Shown one piece after another: positions 6,981 to 16,138 of a stretch of DNA of 64,000 nt. The notes beneath the pieces were generated by a model that was not told where the DNA came from, did not search any database, and was given only the letters and a program-made list of their open reading frames with translations. Numbering within the stretch: position 1 is the stretch's first letter; each line of letters begins with the position of its first letter. The stretch is from assembly GCA_018064525.1 (NCBI GenBank), contig JAGHVB010000034.1, positions 1 to 64,000 of the forward strand, given 5' to 3'. Position numbers and translations under genes: made by a program. This DNA is from Candidatus Treponema merdequi. Lineage in GTDB: Bacteria; Spirochaetota; Spirochaetia; Treponematales; Treponemataceae.

Positions 6981-8705
6981 TTACATTATCTCTTCAATTT
7001 CAAGTTCACCGGCAACACATGGGACTGTGATTGACCAGTTTTCGAGAACCTGCGGATGAACTTCGCCAAATACTCCGACTTTCTTTCCGTTTACCATGAT
7101 TGCAGCCTGACGACCTGGAATAAAACGAGGATCATCACATTCTGCAACTGAGTATTCGTGATCGAGGAAGTACAAAAGTGAAGAAACTTCACTTGCCATG
7201 CTGTTAAAGTTAGCATTGCCTGCTGCTGTCATAAAGCCGAGGCTCTGACGTGTGCGGGTACCAGTGTTTTCTTCATCACAAAGATATGCAACTTTTCCGA
7301 TTTCAAAAATCTTATGAGGGAAGATTGCATTTGCGCTCTGTGCTTCTGCTTTTAAAAGTGAAGCGATGATTGAAGGGCGTACAAACTGATAGTTTTCGCT
7401 CATAGGGTTTGCAACTTCGATGATTTTTGAATCGTCGATATTCATTTTTTCGATGTAATCTTTTTTGCTTCCGAGGTAGTTGAAAATCATTTCCTGATAT
7501 CCAAGTCCTACCATTACGTTCTTTGCTTTTCTTGAGAACAATGTCAAAGGCATCAAGCGGCCGATTGTAAAGTCGTTTGGTTTTTCTGCGTTGAAGTTTT
7601 CAAGTCCGACACCAATCATTACATCTTCGATTATATCTACTTCGTGCAAAAAGTCGTTTCTGTATGGAGCTGGCCATACTGAAAATTCCACATCACCATT
7701 TTCATCTTTTGTTTCAACTTTATTTCCCATTCTTGAAAGAGCGTCCACAACTTTTGCTTTGTCAAAGTCGCTTCCAAGAAGTTTGTTGATGTTTGTAAGT
7801 TTTGCTTTTGTAGGCTCTTGGAAATAGAAAGGAGCGTAAACTGACTTTCCAAATCCTGTGTCGTATGGATGGTCTACTCTGATTGGAATGATGTCGTAAC
7901 CGCAGTCTGCAAAGTCACAGGCAACGATATTGGCAGCAAGCAAAAGGTTTGCCATGTTGTCACCAGTAAGTTCCACCATCAAATCTTTATCGCCAACCTG
8001 AACAGCGCCCAAAGTTGCACTGTTGATGATTGGTGCCATAGACATTACTTCACCAGAATCATCTGTCAAAAGCGGGAACATTTTCTGACCTTCAAGAATC
8101 CAGCCAAAATCTTTTCCTTTCGGATGATCTGTCAAAATCTGACGGCAAGTCATTGGAGCGTCACATGCCAAAGGTACGAATGAAGTTTTATCAGGATCTA
8201 CTGCTTTATAGTGAACAGGCCATTTGATCTGGTCAACGCGATAGAGTCCCATTGAAAGCGAACGGCGTTTGCGGCCAAAGTTCCATGCAAGTTTTTCCTG
8301 TGTCTGAATGATGTCCAAAAGCATCGGTTCGTCGATTGGTTTTCCGGCGATCATAAATGCTACCATGTATGGTCTTACATCTTTTACAGCAGAATCAACT
8401 GTTACGACACGGTTCTGATAGTCTTTGATGTTTCCTTCGCGAGAAAGAAATTTGTCATAGTCACCGAGCTTTGCTCCTGCGTGAATACGAAGCTGACGGG
8501 CAACACCGTTTGTAGACCAGAGGTCAGGACGGTTTGTATCGTTAAGTTCGATTTTGATTACACGCTGGTCTTCTGGCTGTGACATGTCTGGCTTTTCATC
8601 AAGTTCAGCTTTTCCGCATGTTAATTTTTTTTCTAATGTGTCGTAGTCATATTTTTGACCAACCATTTTGAAAAATAATTTTTCGTTAACTTCAATCTTT
8701 GGCAT
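6981..8705 (-). CDS. pheT: Phenylalanine-tRNA ligase beta subunit, archaeal/spirochete type
   Basis: 574 residues. The short form lacks the N-terminal tRNA-binding (EMAP-like) extension of the usual ~800-residue bacterial PheT. Seen: MPKIEVNEKLFFKMVGQKYD at the N-terminus, NDTNRPDLWSTNGVARQLR of the B1 region, and the B5 and core regions (HPYDTGFGKSVYAPFYF, FEIGKVAYLCDEENTG). This architecture is typical of archaea and eukaryotes, and spirochetes are known to carry it. The subunit pairs with PheS, which is not in the window. AAGGAA precedes the ATG. A 90-nt spacer separates it from the ketosynthase operon upstream, so cotranscription is possible but unproven. Confidence 0.95.
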   Translation of the reverse strand: MPKIEVNEKLFFKMVGQKYDYDTLEKKLTCGKAELDEKPDMSQPEDQRVIKIELNDTNRPDLWSTNGVARQLRIHAGAKLGDYDKFLSREGNIKDYQNRVVTVDSAVKDVRPYMVAFMIAGKPIDEPMLLDIIQTQEKLAWNFGRKRRSLSMGLYRVDQIKWPVHYKAVDPDKTSFVPLACDAPMTCRQILTDHPKGKDFGWILEGQKMFPLLTDDSGEVMSMAPIINSATLGAVQVGDKDLMVELTGDNMANLLLAANIVACDFADCGYDIIPIRVDHPYDTGFGKSVYAPFYFQEPTKAKLTNINKLLGSDFDKAKVVDALSRMGNKVETKDENGDVEFSVWPAPYRNDFLHEVDIIEDVMIGVGLENFNAEKPNDFTIGRLMPLTLFSRKAKNVMVGLGYQEMIFNYLGSKKDYIEKMNIDDSKIIEVANPMSENYQFVRPSIIASLLKAEAQSANAIFPHKIFEIGKVAYLCDEENTGTRTRQSLGFMTAAGNANFNSMASEVSSLLYFLDHEYSVAECDDPRFIPGRQAAIMVNGKKVGVFGEVHPQVLENWSITVPCVAGELEIEEIM

Positions 8706-8795
8706 TTTGTTTTTCCTTCGTTTTATAAATGCTGAACTTTCTCAGCAGCAATCTTTAGCAGGATTTGAAAATCTTTTTCAAACCCCACCGAATAA

Positions 8796-10046
8796 TTAGT
8801 TACATTTTTTGAAAATCAATGATGTATTTACACCACCGAATGCGAAGTTGTTTGACATTACGATGTCTGTATCAATTTCGCGACCTTCGCCCATGATGTA
8901 ATCGAGTTTGCCAACTGCTGGGTCAAGGTTTTCTTTTGTTAAGTTAAGTGTAGGATGGAACCATCCGTCGTTCATCATGTTGATTGTTACCCAAGCTTCG
9001 AGACAACCGCAGCATCCAAGTGTGTGTCCTGTATAACTCTTTGTTGATGAAATTGGAACAGGGCGTTTGAAAACAGATTCTGTTGCGTTTGTTTCTGCAA
9101 CGTCTCCGTGTCCTGTAGATGTTCCGTGTGCGTTTACATATCCGATCTGGTCCGGGCTGATTCCTGCATCATCGATAGCAAGCTGAAGTGCTTTTGCCAT
9201 TGTTTCCTGGTTTGGAGTTGTGATGTGGTTTCCGTCCTGGTTTGTACCAAAGCCGATGATTTCTGCATAGATTTTTGCACCGCGTGCTTTTGCGTGTTCA
9301 TATTCTTCGAGGATAAGAGTTGCTCCACCTTCACCGATTACAAGACCATCGCGTTCTGTTGAGAATGGTGATGGTGATTTTTTAGGTGTATCGTTCTTTG
9401 TAGAAGCTGCATAAAGTGTATCGAAAATATCTGAGTCAGCAGCGCTCAATTCTTCTGCCCCTCCGGCAATCATGATGTCCTGAAATCCGTAAGCGATCTG
9501 TTCATAAGAATAACCGATTGACTGTGAACCAGAAGTACAAGCTGTGTTAGTTGTAATGATTCTTCCGCGGATCTGGAAGTAAACTGAAAGGTTAGAAGCA
9601 GCTGTCTGTGGCATAGCGCGTACATAAGTTGTAGCGTTCATTCTTGTGCAGTCAGCGTTTTCAAGCATTGCACAGAATTCCATCTGAGCATCCATTGAAC
9701 CCATGCATGAACCGTAAGAAATACCAGTGCGTCCGTTGTGAAGTTCTTCTGCAACGTTTCCGTCAGCATCGATAAATCCTGCCATTCTCAAAGCATCATC
9801 AGTTGCCTGAAGAGCAAGGCGTGATACACGACCCATTGAACGAGTCTTTTTTCTGTCATATTTGCGAAGTTCTTTTGTGTAAGGAGCTGCAAGGCGTGTA
9901 TTCATTCCGGCACCGTAGCGGTCCCATTCGTCCATGCGAACTACACAGTTTTCAAGACCCTTGAGAGTCTTTTTCATTTCTTCCCAGTTATCTCCAAGTG
10001 CACTGCAAACACCAGCACCAGTTACAACTACGCGTCTTTTTTCCAT
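8796..10046 (-). CDS. Beta-ketoacyl-ACP synthase (FabF/KAS II-like), pigment-pathway type
   Basis: 416 residues, thiolase fold. The catalytic triad is intact: Cys in NTACTSGSQSIG, His in NAHGTSTGHGD, His in KSYTGHTLGCCG. The start follows the dehydratase stop by 3 nt and has its ribosome site (GGAGAA) inside that gene's end, so the two are translationally coupled. FabF-like enzymes condense malonyl-ACP with an acyl chain. The linked COG4706-like dehydratase and second ketosynthase match the ketosynthase/dehydratase part of aryl-polyene clusters, so I infer polyene chain extension rather than housekeeping fatty acid synthesis. No acyl carrier or acetyl-CoA carboxylase gene is nearby. Confidence 0.88.
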   Translation of the reverse strand: MEKRRVVVTGAGVCSALGDNWEEMKKTLKGLENCVVRMDEWDRYGAGMNTRLAAPYTKELRKYDRKKTRSMGRVSRLALQATDDALRMAGFIDADGNVAEELHNGRTGISYGSCMGSMDAQMEFCAMLENADCTRMNATTYVRAMPQTAASNLSVYFQIRGRIITTNTACTSGSQSIGYSYEQIAYGFQDIMIAGGAEELSAADSDIFDTLYAASTKNDTPKKSPSPFSTERDGLVIGEGGATLILEEYEHAKARGAKIYAEIIGFGTNQDGNHITTPNQETMAKALQLAIDDAGISPDQIGYVNAHGTSTGHGDVAETNATESVFKRPVPISSTKSYTGHTLGCCGCLEAWVTINMMNDGWFHPTLNLTKENLDPAVGKLDYIMGEGREIDTDIVMSNNFAFGGVNTSLIFKKCN

Positions 10047-10049
10047 AAT

Positions 10050-10535
10050 TTATTCTCCTAATACTTTTAAATCTGTAGTTTCCATTACAGTAATTATAGT
10101 TTCGATTGCCGGCACATCAGGATTTTCACTTGAATAAGCAACTCCTGAATATGTCATCATGCTTTCAAGCTCATCAATCTTTTTGATTGCAACATGAACA
10201 GAAGTTCCTGCCTTAAAGCTTGCAACATGTGCCTGATAATTTTGAACACTCAAAAGAAAACCAGGCTTTGGTGGTTCACCGCGTTCGCATCCTGTAACTC
10301 CAGACAGAGCCGAAATACTCTGTGCAATAAGTTCAAATGCAACATGCGATGGAATTCCATCCAGTTCTTCATCATAAAATATATGATTTTTTGTTACAAG
10401 AGATTCTGATTCGAGAGTTCTTGCAACAATATCATGCTGGGTAAGATGATCAAGAAGAAACATCTTTCCTTTGTGTGGCAGAAGATTTATCAGTTCTTCT
10501 GCAGGAACAGTCTGCGGTAACTTTCTAGGTTCCAT
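10050..10535 (-). CDS. Hotdog-fold 3-hydroxyacyl-ACP dehydratase, ApeP/COG4706-like
   Basis: 161 residues of one hotdog domain. The motif LLPHKGKMFLLDHL near the N-terminus is typical of the COG4706 dehydratases found in aryl-polyene and flexirubin clusters. The region HVAFELIAQSISALSG corresponds to the central hotdog helix. The enzyme would remove water from the 3-hydroxyacyl-ACP after each ketoreduction to make the conjugated double bonds. It is the middle gene of a three-gene operon between two ketosynthases. AAAGGAA precedes the ATG. The family is clear; the role in polyene synthesis rests on linkage and on locus B. Confidence 0.8.
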   Translation of the reverse strand: MEPRKLPQTVPAEELINLLPHKGKMFLLDHLTQHDIVARTLESESLVTKNHIFYDEELDGIPSHVAFELIAQSISALSGVTGCERGEPPKPGFLLSVQNYQAHVASFKAGTSVHVAIKKIDELESMMTYSGVAYSSENPDVPAIETIITVMETTDLKVLGE

Positions 10536-10570
10536 TTAAATTCCTTTGCAGGCAGAGCTCAAATTAAAGC

Positions 10571-11779
10571 TCACACCTTTCTAATAATTAAACTTATATT
10601 ACAACCGCCAAAACCAAACGAATTGCTCATGGCTGTTTTAATTTCATTTTCTAAAACAGTGTCGCGCGAAACAAAGTTCAATGCCGGAATCTCATCGTCC
10701 CTTACTCCGTCCCAGACCTGTACCGGCAGTTTTTTTTCTGCCGAGTGAACCAAAGCTTCGTAGCAGACTGCAAGTTCAAGTGCGCCAGATGCTCCGAGCG
10801 TGTGTCCCATAACCGGTTTAGTGGAACTTGCCCAAACGCGATTTTTTGTACCGCCGAAAACTGCATCGACAGCGCGTGATTCCATTGCATCGTTCAAGTG
10901 AGTTCCTGTTCCGTGAAGATTGATGTAATCAATTTCTTCTGCCGAAAAACCAGCATCACTCAAAGCAGCTTCAATCGCACGACGAGCGCCGCTTCCGTCT
11001 TCGAGAGGTGCCGTCATATGGCTTGCATCGGCTGATTCACCAGTTCCACATAAAATAACAGACACACCAGAGTCACTTACAAGTTCCTTGTCTTTTGAAA
11101 GAACAAAAAGTGCGGCTCCTTCTCCGAGCGTAATACCTTTTCGGTTTTTACTGAACGGATTTGTCTTTTCATCAGAAACAGCTTCGAGGCTGTCAAATCC
11201 CAAAAGAACAGTGTCACTCGCAACATCAACACCGCCGACAACAGCAGCATCAACTATATCTGCTTCCAGAGCCTCACGTGCCTTACAGACAGCACTGGCC
11301 CCGGATGAACATGCAGTACTGAAAACAAAAGCAGGACCTTCAAGCGCGCACTCATTTTTTACAAATGCAGCAGGATAATCCGCACCCTGAACATCAAGCT
11401 CATATCCCTCCGGAAAAGCGCCTGTCTCAAAATATGCCTTATGACCTGCAATCGTAAACTCAGAACCGTTATCACACGAACCTATAAAAATTCCGATACG
11501 CTTTGCACCGTACTTTGCTTTTGCCTTTTCGATGACAGGTTTAATCTGTTCAAGAGCGAGATTCAGGATTCTCGTTATTCTCATATCATATTTTGCAGAT
11601 GGAACAGATTTTAAAAGCGAATCATCAATTTTTCCGGCAAAAAATTCCTTTCCTGAAACAGCAGCAACAGTTTTAATTCCATCCTGACTGCCCGAAACAC
11701 ATGACTGCCACAAAGACTGTTCATCACAGCCGGCAGCACACGCAACTCCAGGTTTAGAAAAATACAGATTCGTCTTCAC
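10571..11779 (-). CDS. Beta-ketoacyl-ACP synthase (second ketosynthase of the operon)
   Basis: 402 residues. Active-site Cys in STACSSGASAV and the two His in NLHGTGTHLND and KPVMGHTLGASG are all present. The start is GTG at 11779 with AAGGA 6 nt upstream; no ATG fits. It is more divergent from FabF than its neighbour at 8796 and may be the partner of a chain-length factor. A candidate for that factor is the ketosynthase-like protein lacking the Cys at the end of the window (63324). It is the first gene of the operon and ends 35 nt before the dehydratase. Confidence 0.85.
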   Translation of the reverse strand: MKTNLYFSKPGVACAAGCDEQSLWQSCVSGSQDGIKTVAAVSGKEFFAGKIDDSLLKSVPSAKYDMRITRILNLALEQIKPVIEKAKAKYGAKRIGIFIGSCDNGSEFTIAGHKAYFETGAFPEGYELDVQGADYPAAFVKNECALEGPAFVFSTACSSGASAVCKAREALEADIVDAAVVGGVDVASDTVLLGFDSLEAVSDEKTNPFSKNRKGITLGEGAALFVLSKDKELVSDSGVSVILCGTGESADASHMTAPLEDGSGARRAIEAALSDAGFSAEEIDYINLHGTGTHLNDAMESRAVDAVFGGTKNRVWASSTKPVMGHTLGASGALELAVCYEALVHSAEKKLPVQVWDGVRDDEIPALNFVSRDTVLENEIKTAMSNSFGFGGCNISLIIRKV

Positions 11780-11824
11780 TTAAAATCCTTGTATCGAAAA
11801 ATATTGTTTAATTTTACCTATTTA

Positions 11825-11854
11825 TTGCTTTTTAATCAACAAATGTGATATTAT
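11825..11854 (+). promoter_or_regulatory. Promoter of pyrBI
   Basis: TTGCTT (-35), an 18-nt spacer and an extended -10, TGATATTAT. Transcription would start near 11861, giving a leader of about 18 nt with the AAAGGGGAAAAG ribosome site. There is no room for a pyrimidine attenuator of the E. coli pyrBI kind. Confidence 0.6.
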
Positions 11855-11878
11855 AGAAAAAATCATAAAGGGGAAAAG

Positions 11879-12802
11879 ATGTTAAAAGGTCGTCATTTAA
11901 TTGAACCAGAAAATCTTTCAATTCAAGAAATCGATGAAATTTGTTCTTTAGCAGAACAGATGATTGTTGATCCTATTTCATTTCAAGATGTGTGCCGCGG
12001 AAAAATTCTGGCGGCACTTTTTTTTGAGCCAAGCACCAGAACAAGGCTTTCTTTTGAAGCGGCGATGTTGAGGCTCGGTGGAACAGTAGAAGGATTTGCT
12101 GACGCAAGTTCAAGTTCCACATCAAAAGGCGAAAGTCTTGCAGATACAATCCGCGTAGTTTCTTCTTACGTAGACGTAATTGCAATGCGAAGCCCTAAAG
12201 AAGGAGCGGCGCTTCTTGCTTCCAAATATTCAAACTGCCCGATAATCAACGCAGGCGACGGCGGACACTTTCACCCGACACAGACACTTACCGACCTTCT
12301 TACAATCCGTGCACTCCGCGGCTCGTTCGAAGGACAGACAATCGGATTCTGCGGCGACTTAAAGTTTGGACGGACAGTTCACTCGCTCACACAGGCAATG
12401 TGCCGCTACCCGAAAAACAAGTTTATCTTTATCAGCCCGAAAGAACTCACAATCCCGGAATACATGATCGAAAACATCTTAAAGCCAAATGGAATTGAAT
12501 ATGTCGAAGCCGAACGCCTCGAAGATAAAATCGGCGAGCTTGATATTCTTTACATGACACGCGTTCAGAAAGAAAGATTCTTTAACGAACAGGATTACAT
12601 CCGCTTAAAGGACAGCTACATTCTCGACCGCGAAAAAATGAAAATGGCAAAAAAAGACATGATTGTTCTGCATCCGCTTCCACGTGTAAACGAAATTGCT
12701 CCGGAAGTTGATGATGATCCGCGCGCCGCATACTTTAAGCAGGTTAAGTATGGAATGTACGCACGAATGGCGCTCATCGCAAAACTGACAGGCGCACTTT
12801 AA
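11879..12802 (+). CDS. pyrB: Aspartate carbamoyltransferase catalytic subunit
   Basis: 307 residues, normal length. It makes carbamoyl-aspartate from carbamoyl phosphate and aspartate, the committed step of pyrimidine synthesis. The carbamoyl-phosphate loop is [11 protein letters not shown]; the [10 protein letters not shown] and [10 protein letters not shown] motifs are intact. pyrI follows 41 nt later, so the enzyme is the class B, regulated catalytic/regulatory dodecamer. An extended -10 promoter lies just upstream. The only other pyrimidine gene here is pyrC, 5 kb away on the same strand. Confidence 0.97.
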   Translation: MLKGRHLIEPENLSIQEIDEICSLAEQMIVDPISFQDVCRGKILAALFFEPSTRTRLSFEAAMLRLGGTVEGFADASSSSTSKGESLADTIRVVSSYVDVIAMRSPKEGAALLASKYSNCPIINAGDGGHFHPTQTLTDLLTIRALRGSFEGQTIGFCGDLKFGRTVHSLTQAMCRYPKNKFIFISPKELTIPEYMIENILKPNGIEYVEAERLEDKIGELDILYMTRVQKERFFNEQDYIRLKDSYILDREKMKMAKKDMIVLHPLPRVNEIAPEVDDDPRAAYFKQVKYGMYARMALIAKLTGAL

Positions 12803-12843
12803 CAAAACCAGGAACTGAAAGTTCCACTTAATGAGGTATACAA

Positions 12844-13302
12844 ATGCTAAATGTAGATACAATTAAAAACGGACTTGTAATCGACCACATCTGCGCCGGA
12901 AGCGGACCAAAAATCTTTAAATGGCTCGGCCTCGAAAATGCAAACTTTACCGCAGCGCTCGTCATGAATGTTCCATCAAAAACAATGGGAAAAAAAGACA
13001 TCATCAAAGTCGACAACATCATTAACATAGATTTTTCCGTTCTCGGCTTTATCGACCCGAACATCACAGTAAACGTAATCAAAGACGAACAGCGCGTAAA
13101 GAAAATCAAAATGGAACTTCCAAAAAGCGTAGAAAACGTAATCAAATGCAAAAACCCGCGCTGCATCACCCGAACCGAACATTATGTTCCGCAGCGATTT
13201 TTGCTCGTTGATAAAGAAAAAGCACTTTACCGCTGCGAATATTGTGATGCAATGTACAAAGCAGGCGCTCAGGCAGAAGTAGAAGATTTATTTGTAGAAT
13301 AA
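12844..13302 (+). CDS. pyrI: Aspartate carbamoyltransferase regulatory subunit
   Basis: 152 residues. The N-terminal nucleotide-binding domain (residues 1-100) is followed by a zinc domain with four Cys: CKNPRC and CEYC. It binds CTP/ATP and tunes PyrB allosterically. GAGG lies 9 nt before ATG. It is the second gene of the pyrBI operon. A long-loop hairpin downstream probably ends the transcript. Confidence 0.95.
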   Translation: MLNVDTIKNGLVIDHICAGSGPKIFKWLGLENANFTAALVMNVPSKTMGKKDIIKVDNIINIDFSVLGFIDPNITVNVIKDEQRVKKIKMELPKSVENVIKCKNPRCITRTEHYVPQRFLLVDKEKALYRCEYCDAMYKAGAQAEVEDLFVE

Positions 13303-13314
13303 AGAAATCTGATT

Positions 13315-13357
13315 ACGCCAGAATATTGGTATTTCTAATTAGTTTTGGATCTGGCGT
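13315..13357. terminator. Possible bidirectional terminator between convergent pyrI and the BspA-like gene
   Basis: ACGCCAGA pairs with TCTGGCGT across a 27-nt loop. TTTTAGTTT follows on the + strand. The loop is long and the T run short, so this is a weak call supported mainly by its place between convergent genes. Confidence 0.4.
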
Positions 13358-13365
13358 TTTAGTTT

Positions 13366-15675
13366 CTATCTGTATAAGTAATATTCTGCCATATCGCCCG
13401 TAATATCTTTGGCATTACGGTTATTATCCCATTCAGTCATATTTATAACTTTCCACTCAGTTCTGCCGTTCTTTGTTTTATTAATCCAGTCATCACGGTT
13501 TTTTGAACGATACCACTGATCTTTTCCAACCATAGCAATTTCTTTCATTTTAGTACAACCTTTAAACGCAAACCTTCCTATTTGATCTACTCGTAATGTT
13601 ATTCCTTTAATACTTTCACAATTCATAAAGGCTGCTTCGTCTATACAGCGCAAATCACGACACTGAGGGAAAGATTGTAAATTGACACAGTCGTAAAAAG
13701 CATATCGTCCTACTTTTGTTAACCAGATAGGTGGATTTATCGAAGTTAAACTTTTACAACCATAAAATGCTCCGTCTCCAATCTCACTTACAGAACCAGG
13801 GCATACTGTATTTTTGCATCCGGCAACAAGGATATTTCCTTCTTTTTTGATAATTGCGTTACAATTTTCACGGTTGTCGAAAGTCGTACTTTCCGGATCT
13901 ACAACAATATTTTCAAGGTTTTCACAATAAGCAAAAACTGCCATTCCAACTGCTTCCAGATTTTTTGGAATTTTTATTGCAATCAAATTATTGCAGAAAC
14001 CAAAGGCTGTATCTTCCAGCTTTTTTAAGCCTGTACAGTTTAACAAATCAAGATTAACTCTAATATTTTCATTTTCTCTTAATGCTTCTGCAATTTTTGC
14101 AATATCAGGATTTTCATCTGAAATCTGAATAATAAAAATTTTGTCATATGGTTCTATCTGGCTCATTTTAGTTTTAAGTTCAGCCGAAGTTGAAACTACA
14201 GGTCCATCTTTCCATTCAGCCATCATAGTAAGAGAACCATATGTATTTTTAAATGTATCTCCAGGCTGATACAATTCCAGACCACTATTCCAGCCGATAA
14301 AATCCCAGCCTAAAGACGGGCCTGGCTGCGGAAGAGTAACCGATTCTGCATATTCACATTTAATCATATTAGGATTTTTTCCGTGTCCGCCCTGATTAAA
14401 TGTAATTACATATACTTTTATTAAGTATGTAATTTCTGCGATGTCACTATCTGCCATTCCATCTTTAACTGCAATTGCTTTGATTGTAGTATCTGCAGTT
14501 ATTTCAATCGGACCTGTATACTGTGTACTTAAAGAAGTTGGAGCATTTCCATCTGTCGTGTAATAAATCGTTGCACCTTCTGTCGTGCAGGATAATGTAA
14601 CAGAATCCCCTTTATTAACTACAGTATTTTTTTCATCAAAAATTGGTTTAGCAACTTTATTTTTTGCAATCCAATTTGCTTTGATAAGAACGTTATCTTT
14701 TACTGTATATTCATCTTCTGGTTTATAGTCATTTATGCCGTCTGTCCAGCTTTCAAAGAAATAAGAGTCATCTGTAAGAGCCTGTGGCAATGTAATTTTG
14801 TCACCTTTATATTTATTATAAACCGGCTCTGGAGTAGTAGAACCATGTCCGTTTAAACTATACAATACTGAATAAGTCTTTAATACATAAGAAATAGTTT
14901 CTACAGAACTATTATTCATTCCGGCTTTAACTGCAATTGCTTTGATTGTAGTGTCAGCAGTTATTTCAACAGGACCTGTATACTGTGTGCTCGAAGTGGT
15001 TGGATCTGTTCCATCTGTCGTGTAATAAATCGCTGCACCTTCTGTTTCACATGAAATAGTAATCTTTTCGTTTTTATCAATTTTATTGTTTTTGTTTTCA
15101 AAAATCGGAGTTTTTACTGTATTAAGAGCAATCCAGTTTGCCTTAAACATTGTATCATGAGTTACAGTATATGAAGAACCTGCTGCATAAGTATCAGTTC
15201 CATCTGTCCAGTTATCAAATATAAAACCTTCTGCCGTAAGAGCTTGTGGCAATGTAATTTGGTCACCTTTGTGTTTATTTAAATATGCCATCGGACTTTC
15301 GCCATGTCCGTTTGAATCAAAAATAATCGTAAAACCATTCAACAGATAAACAGCAGTTTCTATATTACTTGGAGTCATACCTTCTTTTATTGCAATGGCT
15401 TTAATTGTTGTTTTTTTTGAAATTAAAATTTTCTGTTCCTGATCGTATTTTATACTTCCTGCATTAGGAACAGTTCCATCTGTAGTATAATAAATTACGG
15501 CACCTTGTGTTTCACAGGAAATTTCAACTGAATCATTATTTTCAACAACACCAGATTCTTTACTGAACACAGGAGTTGCAACTCTATCAGGTAATACAGG
15601 TGAAGAACATCCCGTTACAAAACAAACAGCAATTAAACAAATTGCCACTGCAAATAAATTCCATTCTCTTCGCAT
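13366..15675 (-). CDS. BspA-like surface lipoprotein: chitobiase-type and Listeria-Bacteroides repeats plus leucine-rich repeats
   Basis: The ATG at 15675 (GGAGGAG upstream) starts the signal peptide MRREWNLFAVAICLIAVCFV with lipobox VTGC, so the track start at 15708 is too early. 769 residues. Three tandem units follow, each with a chitobiase C-terminal-like domain (ISCETEGAAIYYTTDGTDP) and a Listeria-Bacteroides (InlB B-type) repeat (FDSNGHGESPM ... NWTDGTDTY). From about residue 535 come BspA-type leucine-rich repeats (AFGFCNNLIAIKIPKNL, AFYGCKSLTSI). Such proteins act in adhesion at the cell surface. Units 2 and 3 are nearly identical at DNA level around the YYTTDG segment, indicating recent duplication or gene conversion. 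Confidence 0.88.
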   Translation of the reverse strand: MRREWNLFAVAICLIAVCFVTGCSSPVLPDRVATPVFSKESGVVENNDSVEISCETQGAVIYYTTDGTVPNAGSIKYDQEQKILISKKTTIKAIAIKEGMTPSNIETAVYLLNGFTIIFDSNGHGESPMAYLNKHKGDQITLPQALTAEGFIFDNWTDGTDTYAAGSSYTVTHDTMFKANWIALNTVKTPIFENKNNKIDKNEKITISCETEGAAIYYTTDGTDPTTSSTQYTGPVEITADTTIKAIAVKAGMNNSSVETISYVLKTYSVLYSLNGHGSTTPEPVYNKYKGDKITLPQALTDDSYFFESWTDGINDYKPEDEYTVKDNVLIKANWIAKNKVAKPIFDEKNTVVNKGDSVTLSCTTEGATIYYTTDGNAPTSLSTQYTGPIEITADTTIKAIAVKDGMADSDIAEITYLIKVYVITFNQGGHGKNPNMIKCEYAESVTLPQPGPSLGWDFIGWNSGLELYQPGDTFKNTYGSLTMMAEWKDGPVVSTSAELKTKMSQIEPYDKIFIIQISDENPDIAKIAEALRENENIRVNLDLLNCTGLKKLEDTAFGFCNNLIAIKIPKNLEAVGMAVFAYCENLENIVVDPESTTFDNRENCNAIIKKEGNILVAGCKNTVCPGSVSEIGDGAFYGCKSLTSINPPIWLTKVGRYAFYDCVNLQSFPQCRDLRCIDEAAFMNCESIKGITLRVDQIGRFAFKGCTKMKEIAMVGKDQWYRSKNRDDWINKTKNGRTEWKVINMTEWDNNRNAKDITGDMAEYYLYR

Positions 15676-15690
15676 GTAAACTCCTCCAGA

Positions 15691-15742
15691 CAAAAAAAGT
15701 ACTTTCACCCGCCCAAAGTTTTTTCGAGTAAAAGTACTTTTA
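15691..15742 (-). terminator. Terminator-like hairpin in the leader of the BspA-like lipoprotein gene
   Basis: Two copies of the palindromic AAAGTACTTT can pair across a 25-nt loop that contains GGGCGGGTG, and seven T follow on the reverse strand. The structure ends 9 nt before the GGAGGAG ribosome site. It lies downstream of a good promoter (15754-15783), so it would be inside the 5' leader and could act as an attenuator. It may instead simply end transcripts from the peptide genes. Confidence 0.6.
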
Positions 15743-15753
15743 TTTATAGAAAT

Positions 15754-15783
15754 AGTATAGAACTAAAAATATTATACTGTCAA
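15754..15783 (-). promoter_or_regulatory. Promoter of the BspA-like lipoprotein gene
   Basis: On the reverse strand a consensus -35, TTGACA, is followed after 18 nt by TATACT. The start of transcription would be near 15747, at the first arm of the hairpin. Confidence 0.65.
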
Positions 15784-15844
15784 ATTTTTTTAGTATTGTA
15801 CATTTTGCATTTACAGCTGATGTTCAAATGAATGTCACTTATTC

Positions 15845-16102
15845 CTAGAACAACCAGTCAAAAAACTTTTTCTTAACTTTTGAAACAGTTCCTGAAATTG
15901 CTGTCGCAGCAACAGCAATTCCTGTTCCAAGACTTTTTCCAGTTAAATGAGCTATTTTTTTTGCAGTTACAGGTCCTTTAAAATCATCTCGAATCAGTTC
16001 CCCGCGGCTTTCAATTATGTCTGCGCATTTATCAACAATTTCACCGCCACCAGAAACATTTTCAAGTTCTTCATCATTAATTTTATTTGCTTTTTCTTTC
16101 AT
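15845..16102 (-). CDS. Double-glycine-leader (bacteriocin-type) peptide precursor 1
   Basis: 85 residues from the ATG at 16102, which has GGAGG 8 nt upstream; the track start at 16117 overlaps that ribosome site. The leader MKEKANKINDEELENVSGGG carries the classic double-glycine motif (NDEELENVSGG) processed by C39-peptidase ABC exporters. The released part would be about 65 residues, charged at first and ending in a Gly/Ala/Val-rich, then basic-aromatic segment (ISGTVSKVKKKFFDWLF) that looks membrane-active. It is cotranscribed with a second leader peptide. No exporter or immunity gene is visible nearby. The released peptide could be a bacteriocin or a signal. Confidence 0.75.
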   Translation of the reverse strand: MKEKANKINDEELENVSGGGEIVDKCADIIESRGELIRDDFKGPVTAKKIAHLTGKSLGTGIAVAATAISGTVSKVKKKFFDWLF

Positions 16103-16138
16103 ATCAGTATCCTCCATAAATAAAATTTTTTATTAAAA

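Noticed and set aside
8750-8796. Terminator between the ketosynthase gene and pheT
   Set aside because: GGTTTGAAAA/TTTTCAAATC can pair, but there is a mismatch and no T run on the reverse strand, so I did not list it.
15691-15742. Cyclic di-GMP or preQ1 riboswitch before the BspA-like gene
   Set aside because: The leader is too short and lacks the conserved GEMM or preQ1 sequences; only a hairpin with a T run is supported.
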